This document shows, piece after piece, positions 26,413 to 34,726 of a DNA stretch of 64,000 nucleotides. A program made the position numbers and the translations under genes. The number at the start of each line of letters is the position of its first letter. The first letter of the stretch is position 1. This DNA is from Micromonospora wenchangensis. Its GTDB lineage: Bacteria; Actinomycetota; Actinomycetes; Mycobacteriales; Micromonosporaceae. A model generated the notes under the pieces. It was not told where the DNA came from. It did not search any database and was given only the letters and a program-made list of their open reading frames with translations. The stretch lies in NCBI RefSeq assembly GCF_002210435.1, contig NZ_MZMV01000027.1, positions 1-64,000 on the forward strand. The letters are read 5' to 3'.

Positions 26413-27010
26413 CCGGGGTCGTGGTGACGCCCGGATGGCGTGCCGCGGCACCGCCCGGTGCGGGGTCGCGCGGCGGGGTGCTGCGGTGCAGCGTCGTGGA
26501 GAACTGGTCGACGACCTGTTCCAGGGCGACGGCGGCGGCGGGGGCGACGACCAGGGTGCCGTCCCCGTCCACGGCGAGATCCTTGTCGAGGACGAACCAG
26601 CCCTGCACGATGTGGGCGGCCCCCATGGCGCTGAGCACCGGGCGCAGCGCGTAGTCGATGGCCAGCACGTGGGCCGTGCTGCCGCCGGTGGCCAGCGGCA
26701 GCACGGTCTTGCCGGCCAGCGCGTACTGCGGCAGCAGGTCGAGCAGGCACTTCAACAGCCCGGAGTAGGCGGCCTTGTAGATCGGGGTGCCGATCACCAG
26801 CCCGTCGGCCTGCGCGAACAGCTCCGCCACCCGGACGATCACCGGATGCCGCGGGTCCGCGCCGAGCAGTACGTCGGCGGGCAGGGTCCGGACGTCCAGG
26901 GGAACGACCTGGTGCCCCTGGCCGGCGAGCCGGACGTCCAGGTGACGCAGCAGCCGGCCGGTGCGCGAGGTGGCGGAGGGGCTTCCGGAGACGGAGAGCA
27001 CGGTGGGCAT
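26399..27010 (-). CDS. NAD(P)H-dependent FMN reductase, SsuE type
   Basis: A 203-residue flavodoxin-fold reductase. The FMN phosphate loop is SGSPSATSRTG near the N-terminus, and PIYKAAYSGLLKCLLDLLP is the hallmark of SsuE-type reductases, which make free FMNH2 for partner monooxygenases. The luciferase-like monooxygenase at 18920-19930 needs exactly this cofactor, so the two may form a two-component system. The ATG at 27010 has GAAAGG about eight bases upstream; the longer frame to 27199 adds an unrelated Pro/Arg-rich leader. It is convergent with the ferredoxin gene and shares 14 bases with it. Confidence 0.9.
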   Translation of the reverse strand: MPTVLSVSGSPSATSRTGRLLRHLDVRLAGQGHQVVPLDVRTLPADVLLGADPRHPVIVRVAELFAQADGLVIGTPIYKAAYSGLLKCLLDLLPQYALAGKTVLPLATGGSTAHVLAIDYALRPVLSAMGAAHIVQGWFVLDKDLAVDGDGTLVVAPAAAVALEQVVDQFSTTLHRSTPPRDPAPGGAAARHPGVTTTPVSVR

Positions 27011-27150
27011 GCCGGGGCCTTTCAGCAGTGGCGGGTGGGCCGGGCAGGTCCACCGGGGGCGCTGCGGACCCGCGGCACCGCGTGATCCGATCTTCGCGCA
27101 GGGAGCCGGTCGGCACATCCGAGAAACCACGTACATCCCCGAAAACCGGT

Positions 27151-27169
27151 GCCGACGGTTAAGGTCGGC
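27151..27169. promoter_or_regulatory. Inverted repeat in the FMN reductase/thioesterase divergent gap
   Basis: GCCGAC-ggttaag-GTCGGC, six-base arms with a seven-base spacer, lies about 140 bases from each of the two divergent starts. It could be an operator or a chance hairpin. No clear -10/-35 pair is visible around it. Confidence 0.25.
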
Positions 27170-27298
27170 TTTGCCGGGACCGACCACGATGGACCCCATG
27201 TGTCGGCAGCAGATCTCCCGGTCGGCCCGGTGCCTACGGCCCGCGCGCCGTGGGGTGGCCGCGTCGGGTGGTCCACGCCCACGCCGGGGGGTGACCGG

Positions 27299-28060
27299 GT
27301 GACCGGCTACCTAGACCGGGTCCCCGACCCACGGGACAGGTGCCGGCTGTTCTGCTTCCACCACGCGGGTGCGGGCGCGTCGACGTTCGCCGGGTGGGCG
27401 CAGGCGCTCGGGCCACGGATCGCGGTGTACCCGGTCCAGCTGCCGGGGCGGGAGGGGCGGGTCGCCGAACCGGCGTTCACCGACTTCGGCCGGCTCGTCG
27501 ACGGGGTCGCCGCCGCCCTCGCCCCGTGGCTCACCGGCCGGTACGCGCTGTACGGCCACAGCATGGGTGCGGCGCTCGCCGCCGCGCTGGCCCGGCGGCA
27601 GGTGCTGCGCGGCCAGCCACCGATAGCGTTGCTGGTCGCCGCGTATCCGGACCCCCGGACCGGGCCGCCGCTGTCGGTGGCCGGCCTCGACGACGGGGAG
27701 GTGATTGAGCTGCTGGTGCGCACCGGCGGAATGTCCGAGGTGCTGCGCCGGTACCCCGAGTGGGCCGGCGCGGCGGTCCGGCTGCTCCGCGCCGACCTGG
27801 CGGCGCTGCACACCCAGGGTCCCGCCCCGGACCACCCGCTGCCGATCCCGATCCGGGCGTACGCCGGCAGCGCCGACCCGTTGGTGCATGCTCCGGCGGT
27901 CGCCGGGTGGGCCGGGCACACCACCTCGTCGTTCCGGCTCCGGACCCTCCCCGGCGGGCACCTGTTCCATCTGGAGTCCGGTGCCGCGTTGCGCGCCGAC
28001 ATCGGTGCCGCGCTCGGTGCGCTCGGTGCCGAGCGGTCCTCCGCGCCCGGCAGCGGGTGA
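27299..28060 (+). CDS. Type II thioesterase (alpha/beta hydrolase)
   Basis: A 253-residue free-standing thioesterase. Visible features are the N-terminal LFCFHHAGAGASTF motif, the PVQLPGREGR loop, nucleophile Ser88 in GHSMG, the acid Asp193 in SADPLV and His221 in GGHLF. Type II thioesterases remove aberrant or decarboxylated acyl groups from PKS carrier proteins and sometimes release the product. Because the last PKS module has no thioesterase, this protein is the obvious candidate for in-trans release. The start is taken as the GTG at 27299, just after a G-rich stretch; the frame is open to 27149 but that part codes for nothing recognisable. Confidence 0.93.
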   Translation: MTGYLDRVPDPRDRCRLFCFHHAGAGASTFAGWAQALGPRIAVYPVQLPGREGRVAEPAFTDFGRLVDGVAAALAPWLTGRYALYGHSMGAALAAALARRQVLRGQPPIALLVAAYPDPRTGPPLSVAGLDDGEVIELLVRTGGMSEVLRRYPEWAGAAVRLLRADLAALHTQGPAPDHPLPIPIRAYAGSADPLVHAPAVAGWAGHTTSSFRLRTLPGGHLFHLESGAALRADIGAALGALGAERSSAPGSG

Positions 28061-28076
28061 GACGCGTCGCGTCCGG

Positions 28077-28982
28077 TCAGTCGATGTCGATGACGGCCTT
28101 GCCGGCGACCTGCCGGCCGAGTAGCGCCTCGATCGCCTGGTCGATCCGTTTCCAGGAGTCCCGCCAGCCGACCGGTACGGTGATCGCGCCCGTGCTGACG
28201 AGGCCGAGCAGGACCGTCAGGTCGGGGCCGGCGTGGGCGGCGTCGCCGAACGACTGGAGCCGCTTCGGCGGCCCCGGCGCGAAGATCGAGTTGGGTGGGA
28301 ACACCGCCGGTTCGCCCGATGCCCAGCCGATGCTCTGCAGCGTCCCGCCGGGCCGGAGCAGCCCCCAGGCGGTGACCAGGTGCTCCCCGCCGACGGTGTC
28401 CAACACCACGTCGACCGGCTCGTCGACCCGGTCCAGCCCGACCACCACCTGGTGCGCCCCGAGTTCGCGCAGCCCCTCACCGCGTGCGGGTGCGCCGACG
28501 GAGGCGGTGACGTGCGCGCCGCCGAGCCGGGCGAGTTGGACCGCGAGCCGGCCGACGCCGCCGGACGCGCCGGTGACCAGCACCCGGCGGCCGAGCAGGG
28601 AGCCGGCCGCCCGCAGTGTCCGCAGGGCGGTGATGCCCACCATGGGCAGCGCGGCGGCCTCGGCGAGGTCGAGCCCGTCGGGGACGACGGCGACGCTGTC
28701 GGCGGCGAACACCGCCCGCGGGGCCCACGCGCCGAGGCCGAAGGCGACGACCCGGTCCCCCAACGCCGGCCCGGCACCGTCCGTGGTCTGAACGACGTGC
28801 CCGGCCGCGTCGTAGCCGAGCACCGCGCCGGCGGGTTGGAAGCCCAGGTAGCGGACCTCACCGAAGTTCACCGAGGCGTGCCGGACCTCGACCAGCACCT
28901 GTCCGGGCTCCGGCACCGGCTCGGGCACCTCGGCGAACTGGAATCCCTCGGTGGTCCCGGGGGCGGCGATCAGTGCCTGCAC
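28077..28982 (-). CDS. Zinc-independent quinone oxidoreductase / MDR-family dehydrogenase
   Basis: A 301-residue medium-chain dehydrogenase/reductase. The N-terminal GroES-like half carries VEVRHASVNFGEVRYLGF, and the nucleotide-binding half has GASGGVGRLAVQLARLGG. The cysteines that bind catalytic zinc in alcohol dehydrogenases are absent, placing it with NADPH:quinone reductases and enoyl reductases. The GTG at 28982 has GGGAGG seven bases upstream. It is convergent with the thioesterase gene, leaving 16 bases between them. It may be a tailoring enzyme at the cluster edge or unrelated to it; substrate unknown. Confidence 0.88.
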   Translation of the reverse strand: MQALIAAPGTTEGFQFAEVPEPVPEPGQVLVEVRHASVNFGEVRYLGFQPAGAVLGYDAAGHVVQTTDGAGPALGDRVVAFGLGAWAPRAVFAADSVAVVPDGLDLAEAAALPMVGITALRTLRAAGSLLGRRVLVTGASGGVGRLAVQLARLGGAHVTASVGAPARGEGLRELGAHQVVVGLDRVDEPVDVVLDTVGGEHLVTAWGLLRPGGTLQSIGWASGEPAVFPPNSIFAPGPPKRLQSFGDAAHAGPDLTVLLGLVSTGAITVPVGWRDSWKRIDQAIEALLGRQVAGKAVIDID

Positions 28983-29203
28983 GGTACGACCTCCCACAGC
29001 ACGAAGTGGACCATTGGCCTGTGTGGCCCTGTCGCACCATAAGCCACTTAGAGCTGCATATCGGTCCAATGCCACGACACGCCAGTAATCATGCGGTGGC
29101 ACCGCCCCCGCCCCGGCCGCCTGACCAGGGGTGATCTGCCGGGCCACCGGCGAGGGACGGGCCCGGCTGGCACATCTTGCGACCGCTTGCGAGGCTAGGA
29201 GCC

Positions 29204-30607
29204 GTGTATGACTACGACCTGTTGGTGCTGGGCTCCGGGCCCAGCGGTCAGAAGGCGGCGATCGCCGCCGCGAAGCTCGGTAGGCGGGTCGGCATCGTGG
29301 ACCGCCGCGACATGATCGGTGGGGTGTGCATCAACACCGGCACCGTCCCCTCCAAGACGCTGCGGGAGGCCGTGCTCTACCTCACCGGCCTGAGCCAGCG
29401 GGACCTCTACGGCAGCAGCTACCGGGTCAAGGAGGAGATCACCGTCGGTGATCTGGCCGCCCGGACCCAGCACGTGATCAGCCGGCAGACCGACGTCATC
29501 CGCAACCAGCTCGCCCGCAACCGGGTCGCGTTGATCACCGGGACCGGCCGGTTCGCCGACCCGCACTCGATCTGGGTGGACGGCGGCTCCGGGCACGAGT
29601 CGAAGATCACCTTCGACAAGATCGTCATCGCCGCCGGCACCCGCCCGGCCCGGCCGGACAGCGTCGACTTCGACGACCGGACGATCGTCGACTCCGACGG
29701 TGTGATCAACCTCCAGGCCGTGCCGCGCAGCATGGTGGTGGTCGGCGCGGGCGTGATCGGCATGGAGTACGCCTCCATGTTCGCCGCGCTCGGCACGAAG
29801 GTCACCGTGGTGGAACGCCGCGACGGGATGCTCGACTTCTGCGACGAGGAGATCGTCGAGTCGCTCAAGTACCACCTGCGCGACCTGTCGGTGACGTTCC
29901 GCTTCGGCGAGGAGGTCGCGGCGGTCGAGAAGCACGAGACGGCCGCGCTGTGCATCCTCAAGAGCGGCAAGAAGATCGTCGCGGACACCGTCATGTACTC
30001 GGCCGGCCGGCAGGGGCAGACCGACGACCTGGCCCTCGACGCGGCCGGGCTGGAGGCCGACCGGCGCGGCCGGATCGCGGTGGACGAGCACTACCGCACG
30101 AGCGTCGAGCACATCTACGCGGTCGGTGACGTGATCGGCTTCCCGGCGCTGGCGTCCACGTCGATGGAGCAGGGCCGGATGGCGGCGCTGCACGCCTGCG
30201 GGGAGCCGGTGCGCGAACTCCAGGAGTTGCAGCCGATCGGGATCTACACGATCCCGGAGATCAGCTTCGTCGGCAAGACCGAGGAGGAGCTGACCAACGC
30301 CGCCACCCCGTTCGAGGTCGGCGTCGCCCGCTACCGCGAGCTGGCCCGGGGGCAGATCGTCGGCGACTCGTACGGCATGTTGAAGCTGCTCGTGTCGCCG
30401 CAGGACGGCCGGCTGCTCGGGGTGCACGTGTTCGGCACCGGCGCGACCGAGATAGTCCACATCGGGCAGACGGTGATGGGCTGCGGTGGCACGGTCGACT
30501 ACCTGATCGACACGGTCTTCAACTACCCGACCCTGTCCGAGGCGTACAAGGTCGCGGCGCTGGACGCGTCCAACAAGATCCGCAACATCACCCGCATCGA
30601 CGGGTGA
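29204..30607 (+). CDS. sthA: Soluble (Si-specific) NAD(P)+ transhydrogenase
   Basis: A 467-residue flavoprotein of the pyridine nucleotide-disulfide family. The FAD-binding motif GSGPSG is at 10-15 and a second NAD(P) Rossmann motif GAGVIGMEYAS is near 180. The position of the redox disulfide reads CINTGTVPSK: Cys42 is kept but the second cysteine is Thr47. That loss separates soluble transhydrogenase from lipoamide dehydrogenase and mercuric reductase. The C-terminal dimerisation domain is complete. It would equilibrate NADPH and NADH in the cytoplasm. The GTG at 29204 has GAGG nine bases upstream. The link to the neighbouring PKS cluster is probably only positional. Confidence 0.93.
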   Translation: MYDYDLLVLGSGPSGQKAAIAAAKLGRRVGIVDRRDMIGGVCINTGTVPSKTLREAVLYLTGLSQRDLYGSSYRVKEEITVGDLAARTQHVISRQTDVIRNQLARNRVALITGTGRFADPHSIWVDGGSGHESKITFDKIVIAAGTRPARPDSVDFDDRTIVDSDGVINLQAVPRSMVVVGAGVIGMEYASMFAALGTKVTVVERRDGMLDFCDEEIVESLKYHLRDLSVTFRFGEEVAAVEKHETAALCILKSGKKIVADTVMYSAGRQGQTDDLALDAAGLEADRRGRIAVDEHYRTSVEHIYAVGDVIGFPALASTSMEQGRMAALHACGEPVRELQELQPIGIYTIPEISFVGKTEEELTNAATPFEVGVARYRELARGQIVGDSYGMLKLLVSPQDGRLLGVHVFGTGATEIVHIGQTVMGCGGTVDYLIDTVFNYPTLSEAYKVAALDASNKIRNITRIDG

Positions 30608-30703
30608 CCCGCCGGCCGTCGCGGGCCCGGCGTCGGGCCCGCGGCAGCCGGTGGGCACGGTCACCGGCCGGGTACGCGAGGTGGCTGGCGGCCGCCGACG
30701 CCA

Positions 30704-30720
30704 CTACCCTCGACGGGTAG
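30704..30720. promoter_or_regulatory. Inverted repeat upstream of ROK regulator
   Basis: CTACCC-tcgac-GGGTAG lies about 31 bases before the ROK start. ROK and LacI regulators often bind such sites in their own promoters; it could also be a weak terminator for sthA. Confidence 0.3.
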
Positions 30721-30751
30721 CCAACCGCCGATCGACAGGGTCCGCCGCGTG

Positions 30752-31963
30752 ATGCCGAGAAGTCCCACCGTGGACGGGCAGTCACCGGGTGACAGCCGCC
30801 GCCGGAGCCTCGGGGCGCTGCTGCGGCGGGTGCATCTCGGTGGTCCGGTGTCGCGGGCCGGGCTGGCCGAGTGGCTGGGCGTCAACCGCAGCACGGTCCT
30901 GGCGCTCACCACGGAACTGGTCGCGGCCGGCCTGGTGCGGGAGGGCTTCCCCGAGCTGACCGGGCGGGCCGGCCGGCCGTCCCTGGTGGTCCGGCCGGCC
31001 GCCGACCGGGTGTACGTGCTCGCTTTCGACATCGCGGTGGACCGGCTGGTCGCGGCCCGGGTGGGGCTGGGCGGGCAGATCCAGGACCGGCGCGAGGCGC
31101 ACCGGGCCCGCGCGGGCGCCGACCTGGACACCGTCGTGGGCGTGCTGGCCGGTCTCGGGCGGCAGTTGCACGCCACGGCGGCGTCGGGGGCGACCTGCGT
31201 CGGGGTCGGCGCGTCGTACTGCGGGATGATCCGGCCGGGCGACGGGATGGTGCGCTTCGGGCCGGACATGGGCTGGGTGGACCAGGCGTTCGGCGCGGAA
31301 CTGGCCCGCCGGCTCGACCTCGGGCTGCCGGTCCTGGTCGGCAACGAGGCCCACCTGGGCGCGCTGGCCGAGCACCAGCGCGGGGTGGGCGTCGGGGTGG
31401 ACAACCTGGTCTACCTGCACGGCGACGTGGGGGTGGGCGGCGGGATCATCGTCGGTGGCGAACTGCTCGGCGGCGACGGCGGGTACGGCTCCGAGGTCGG
31501 TCACATGCTGGTCAACCCGTACGACGGCAGACCGTGCGGGTGTGGTTCGCGCGGTTGCCTGGAGGCGGAGGTCGGTGAGCGGGCGCTGCTCGACGCGGCG
31601 GGCCGGCCCGCCGACCGGATCGGTCGGGGCGCGGTCCGGGAGGTGGTCGACGCGGCGGACCGCGGCGACCCGGCGGCCCGGGAGGCGCTGCGGACCGTCG
31701 GCGACTGGCTCGGCATCGGGGTGGCGAACGTGATCAACCTGTTCAACCCCGGCATGGTGATCTTCGGCGGGATGCTGCGGGAGGTGTACCGGGGCTCGGC
31801 GGCGCACGTACGGAGGCGGATCGCCGTCAACGTCCTGCCGGTCTCGCGTACCCGGGCGCAGCTGCGGGTGTCCGCCCTCGGCGACGACGCCACCCTGGTC
31901 GGCGCGGCGGAACTCGGCTTCACCCGGCTGCTCGCCGATCCGCTGGGGACACCGGTCGGCTGA
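30752..31963 (+). CDS. ROK-family transcriptional regulator
   Basis: About 403 residues. An N-terminal winged helix-turn-helix (about 20-80, including SRAGLAEWLGVNRSTVLALT) is followed by a ROK sugar-kinase-like domain (about 90-390). The ROK zinc motif is present as CGCGSRGCLEAE, and GDVGVGGGIIV matches the family glycine loop. Such proteins (NagC/XylR/Mlc type) sense sugars and repress uptake or hydrolase genes. ATG at 30752 and GTG at 30749 are adjacent possible starts. No sugar genes are immediately beside it, although the hydrolase region begins about 4 kb downstream; its targets are not evident. Confidence 0.93.
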   Translation: MPRSPTVDGQSPGDSRRRSLGALLRRVHLGGPVSRAGLAEWLGVNRSTVLALTTELVAAGLVREGFPELTGRAGRPSLVVRPAADRVYVLAFDIAVDRLVAARVGLGGQIQDRREAHRARAGADLDTVVGVLAGLGRQLHATAASGATCVGVGASYCGMIRPGDGMVRFGPDMGWVDQAFGAELARRLDLGLPVLVGNEAHLGALAEHQRGVGVGVDNLVYLHGDVGVGGGIIVGGELLGGDGGYGSEVGHMLVNPYDGRPCGCGSRGCLEAEVGERALLDAAGRPADRIGRGAVREVVDAADRGDPAAREALRTVGDWLGIGVANVINLFNPGMVIFGGMLREVYRGSAAHVRRRIAVNVLPVSRTRAQLRVSALGDDATLVGAAELGFTRLLADPLGTPVG

Positions 31964-31974
31964 GCGGCCGACCG
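31953..31974 (+). terminator. Hairpin overlapping the ROK stop codon
   Basis: CGGTCGGC-tgagcg-GCCGACCG, eight perfect base pairs, spans the TGA stop of the ROK gene. It is followed by an A-run rather than a T-run, so it would work as a rho-independent terminator without a U-tract, if at all. Confidence 0.4.
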
Positions 31975-32079
31975 AAAAAACCGGTTGGCGGGAGCGGTCC
32001 GGTGGGCCAGGCTGACGGGCATGGCGTACTGACGGACACCTCCGCATCCCGCCCGCCCGTGCCGCGCCGCCGCCGCGCG

Positions 32080-32131
32080 CCATCGTGCCGCCGGCTGCCA
32101 TCGCGCCGCCGCTGCCATCGTGCCGCCGCTG
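32080..32131 (+). repeat. Three tandem 17-18 bp repeats upstream of rtcB
   Basis: Three adjacent near-identical units: CCATCGTGCCGCCGGCTG (32080-32097), CCATCGCGCCGCCGCTG (32098-32114) and CCATCGTGCCGCCGCTG (32115-32131). They end 35 bases before the proposed rtcB start. They could be binding sites or a slippage-prone spacer. Confidence 0.75.
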
Positions 32132-32166
32132 CCGTCCGTCGTTCCCGTCACCCGAAACGAGCGTCC

Positions 32167-33315
32167 GTGTCCCCACACCATTCCCCGCCGTCCCCGACCA
32201 CGGCCACCGTCACCGTCCTCGCCTCCCCCGAGAGCTGGATCGAGTCCGACGCCGTCCGGCAGTGCCACCAGGTGGCCGTCCTCGACGGCATGCGGCACGT
32301 CGCCGCCATGCCCGACCTGCACCCGGGCAAGGGCGCCCCGATCGGCGCGGCGATGGCCTCGACCGTGCTCTACCCGCACCTGGTGGGCTCCGACATCGGG
32401 TGCGGCATCGCCGTCTTCCCGATCGGCCTGAAGCGGGCCGTACCCGAGCGGATCGCCGCCCGGTTCCCGGACCTGGACCGGTCGCCGGACCCCGACGACC
32501 CGGCCTGGGCCGTCGCGCCCGGCGAGCCGCCCGCCGGTCACCTCGAAGGGCTCGGCACGGTCGGTCGGGGCAACCACTTCGTCGAACTGGCCCGGATCGA
32601 CACCGTCCTCGCGGCGGACCACGCGACCCGGCTCGGGCTCGCCGCCGGCGACCTCGTGCTCATCGTGCACAGCGGGTCGCGGGGGCTGGGCGAACGGATC
32701 CTGCGGGCCCACACCGGGGCGCACGGCGCGGGGCCGGCCCCCGACCCGGCCGGCTACCTGGCCCGGCACGACGAGGCGGTCCGCTGGGGCGCGCTCAACC
32801 GACGGGTGCTGGCCGCCCGGGTCGCGCACGCGCTGGGGGCCGCGCCCGCCGAGCCGGTCGTCGACCAGTGTCACAACCTGGTCGAGGTCCGCGACGGCGA
32901 ATACCTGCACCGCAAGGGGGCGGCCCCGGGCGACGGCCGGGACGTGCTGGTCGCCGGCACCCGGGGCACCCCGTCGTACCTGGTGGCCGGGCACGCGGGC
33001 CCGGCGGCCAACCACTCCGTGGCACACGGTGCGGGTCGCAAGATGTCCCGCGCCGACGCGCTGCGCCGGGGTCGGGCCAAGCACACCGTCGCGCAGTTGC
33101 GGCGTACGCCGGTGGGTTCGCTGGTGGTGTGCGGCGACCGGCAACTGCTGTTCGAGGAGGCGCCGACGGCCTACAAGCGCATCGAGCAGGTGGTCGCCGA
33201 CCTCGTCGCGCACGACCTGGCCACCCCGGTGGCGAGCACCGTCCCGCTGGTCACCTACAAGACGCCCGACCTCGGGCCGGCCCACCGGGACGGTCGTCGG
33301 CGGGGCCGGGAATGA
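32167..33315 (+). CDS. rtcB: RtcB-type RNA ligase (RNA-splicing/repair ligase)
   Basis: About 382 residues. RtcB joins RNA 2',3'-cyclic phosphate or 3'-phosphate ends to 5'-OH ends using GTP and Mn2+. Metal and guanylate-site motifs are visible: SDIGCG (Cys79), GRGNHF (His137), HSGSRG (His168), and the nucleophile region AHGAGRKMSR with the guanylylated His287. The GTG at 32167 is the likely start; the frame continues upstream to 32002 but that stretch is Arg/Pro-rich and covers tandem DNA repeats, and no strong ribosome-binding site decides. The stop overlaps the PrfH start (ATGA), so the two are made together. The protein is somewhat short for the family. Confidence 0.93.
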   Translation: MSPHHSPPSPTTATVTVLASPESWIESDAVRQCHQVAVLDGMRHVAAMPDLHPGKGAPIGAAMASTVLYPHLVGSDIGCGIAVFPIGLKRAVPERIAARFPDLDRSPDPDDPAWAVAPGEPPAGHLEGLGTVGRGNHFVELARIDTVLAADHATRLGLAAGDLVLIVHSGSRGLGERILRAHTGAHGAGPAPDPAGYLARHDEAVRWGALNRRVLAARVAHALGAAPAEPVVDQCHNLVEVRDGEYLHRKGAAPGDGRDVLVAGTRGTPSYLVAGHAGPAANHSVAHGAGRKMSRADALRRGRAKHTVAQLRRTPVGSLVVCGDRQLLFEEAPTAYKRIEQVVADLVAHDLATPVASTVPLVTYKTPDLGPAHRDGRRRGRE

Positions 33316-33986
33316 GCGTCCACCTGCTCCTGTCGGCCGGGCGCGGCCCACAGGAGTGCGCCTGGGCGGTGGCCCGGCTGCTGGACCGGTTGGCGGCCGA
33401 CGCCGCCCGGCACCGGGTGGGCAGCCGTGTGGTCGAGTCCGTCGCCGGCGACCGACCGGGCACCTACCGGTCGGTCCTGGTCCGGCTCGACGGGCCCGAC
33501 GGGGCGACGTTCGCCGCCGGGTGGACGGGCACCCTGTGCTGGCAGGCGCCCAGCCCGTACCGGCCGGGGACCGGTCGGAAGAACTGGTACGTCACCGCCC
33601 GACCGTGCCGGGTGGACAGCCCGACCACCGCGTTCGTCGAGGCCGACGTGCACGTGGTCGCCTGCCGCACCGGTGGACCGGGCGGTCAGCACCGGAACAA
33701 GGCCAGCACGGCGGCGCGGGCGACCCACCGCCCCTCCGGCACCGTCGTCGTGGTCGACACCGAACGGCAGTTCTTTCTCAACCGCGCCGCCGCCCTGCGG
33801 TTGCTGCGGCAGCGTCTCGCCGAGGACGACGCGCGTGCCGGCCGCGCCGTCACCGCCGCCCGCCGACGCCTGCACGACGAACTCGTCCGGGGCGACGCGG
33901 TGCGGGTCGAACGTCCCCGGCCGCCCGGCGCGACCGGGGCCCGGGTCAGGAGCCGTTCCGCAGGTCGGCCAGCCGGTCGCGGGTGA
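33312..33986 (+). CDS. prfH: PrfH, peptide chain release factor homologue
   Basis: A 224-residue class-I release-factor-like protein. The GGQ motif that triggers peptidyl-tRNA hydrolysis is at 124-126 within RTGGPGGQHRNK. The domain that reads stop codons in RF1/RF2 is not present, as expected for PrfH. The RtcB-PrfH pair is known: PrfH recognises ribosomes whose 16S rRNA decoding centre has been cut by a ribotoxin and releases the nascent chain, and its RtcB partner reseals the rRNA. The four-base overlap with rtcB supports that joint role. Its 3' end overlaps the convergent DUF1349 gene by 41 bases. Confidence 0.92.
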   Translation: MSVHLLLSAGRGPQECAWAVARLLDRLAADAARHRVGSRVVESVAGDRPGTYRSVLVRLDGPDGATFAAGWTGTLCWQAPSPYRPGTGRKNWYVTARPCRVDSPTTAFVEADVHVVACRTGGPGGQHRNKASTAARATHRPSGTVVVVDTERQFFLNRAAALRLLRQRLAEDDARAGRAVTAARRRLHDELVRGDAVRVERPRPPGATGARVRSRSAGRPAGRG

Positions 33987-34572
33987 AGCGGATGTCGTCG
34001 AAGACGACCCGGCAGCCGTCGCCGGTGGGCGACTGCGCCTCCAGGCCGATCCTGGCGGCGGTGGCCGCGCCGTCGACGCTGAAGTACCTGACCATCCGCC
34101 AGGTCCGTCCGTCGACCGAGGCGTGGTACGCGAACGCGTGGTCGATCCGGGACACCCGCAGCCAGACCGTGCGGGCGTCGACGACGAAGGCGTTGGCGTC
34201 GTCGGCGACGCCCCGGGCGACCACCGAGACGATCATCGGTTCGCCGTCGGGAGAGAGCTCGAAGCAGAGCTTGCCCCAGTGCCGCTCGTCGACCCAGAGC
34301 AGCAGCACCCCGGCGTCGTAGGTGGCCGCGAAGTCGACGGTGACCCGGGCGCTGAACTGGAAGTCGCCGTCCGGGGGCAGGCCGAGCAGGGTCGCCGCGT
34401 CGAGCGTCGACCCGGCGACCGGGTCGCCCCCCGCCGGGTCGATGAAGATGTCGCTGCGCGGGGCCGCCGACCCGGTCACCACGCCGTCGCCCTCGGCGAT
34501 CGTCCACGCCGCCTCGGGCGACGGTGACACGGCGAACGGTAGACCCGGGACGTTCCGGCTGGTGGTGGTCAT
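33946..34572 (-). CDS. DUF1349 domain protein, concanavalin-like fold
   Basis: A 208-residue protein matching the DUF1349 pattern over most of its length (FSARVTVDFAATYDAGVLLLWVDERHWGKLCFE region and the later WLRVSRIDHAFAYHASVDGRTW region), a jelly-roll related to glycan-binding and hydrolase accessory domains. There is no signal peptide, so it is probably cytoplasmic. The ATG at 34572 begins MTTTSRNVPGL; no Shine-Dalgarno is visible, and GATAAT ends seven bases before the ATG, suggesting a leaderless mRNA. Function unknown. Confidence 0.85.
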   Translation of the reverse strand: MTTTSRNVPGLPFAVSPSPEAAWTIAEGDGVVTGSAAPRSDIFIDPAGGDPVAGSTLDAATLLGLPPDGDFQFSARVTVDFAATYDAGVLLLWVDERHWGKLCFELSPDGEPMIVSVVARGVADDANAFVVDARTVWLRVSRIDHAFAYHASVDGRTWRMVRYFSVDGAATAARIGLEAQSPTGDGCRVVFDDIRFTRDRLADLRNGS

Positions 34573-34585
34573 GGCGTCGATTATC
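34560..34585 (-). promoter_or_regulatory. Possible leaderless promoter of the DUF1349 gene
   Basis: Reading on the minus strand, GATAAT is followed by seven bases and then the ATG at 34572. A transcript from this -10 box would begin at or next to the start codon. No convincing -35 is present. Confidence 0.35.
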
Positions 34586-34709
34586 TGCCGGGCCCCCCGC
34601 GCACGTTGCCCCGGTGGTGCCTCCCGGGCGACGGTGCGCGACCGGGACCGGCGGACGCCGACGCCCCGCTCCCCCACCGGGCCGGTGCCCGCCGTCGTCG
34701 GTCGGGCCG

Positions 34710-34726
34710 CCTAGGGTGAGGGCATG
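34710..34726 (+). promoter_or_regulatory. TAGGGT-type -10 box, likely leaderless start of the PIG-L gene
   Basis: TAGGGT matches the actinobacterial TANNNT -10 pattern and lies six bases before the ATG at 34724. Transcription would start at or near the A of ATG. GTGAGG between them could serve as a poor Shine-Dalgarno instead. Confidence 0.4.

Noticed and set aside
29204..30607. Dihydrolipoamide dehydrogenase or mercuric reductase
   Set aside because: The second redox cysteine is Thr47 and no metal-binding N-terminal domain is present, so soluble transhydrogenase fits better.
32080..32131. CRISPR-like repeat
   Set aside because: The units are directly adjacent, without spacers, and only 17-18 bp long; no cas genes are seen.
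32002..32166. N-terminal extension of RtcB from 32002
   Set aside because: The segment is Arg/Pro-rich, spans tandem DNA repeats and has no counterpart in the RtcB fold.
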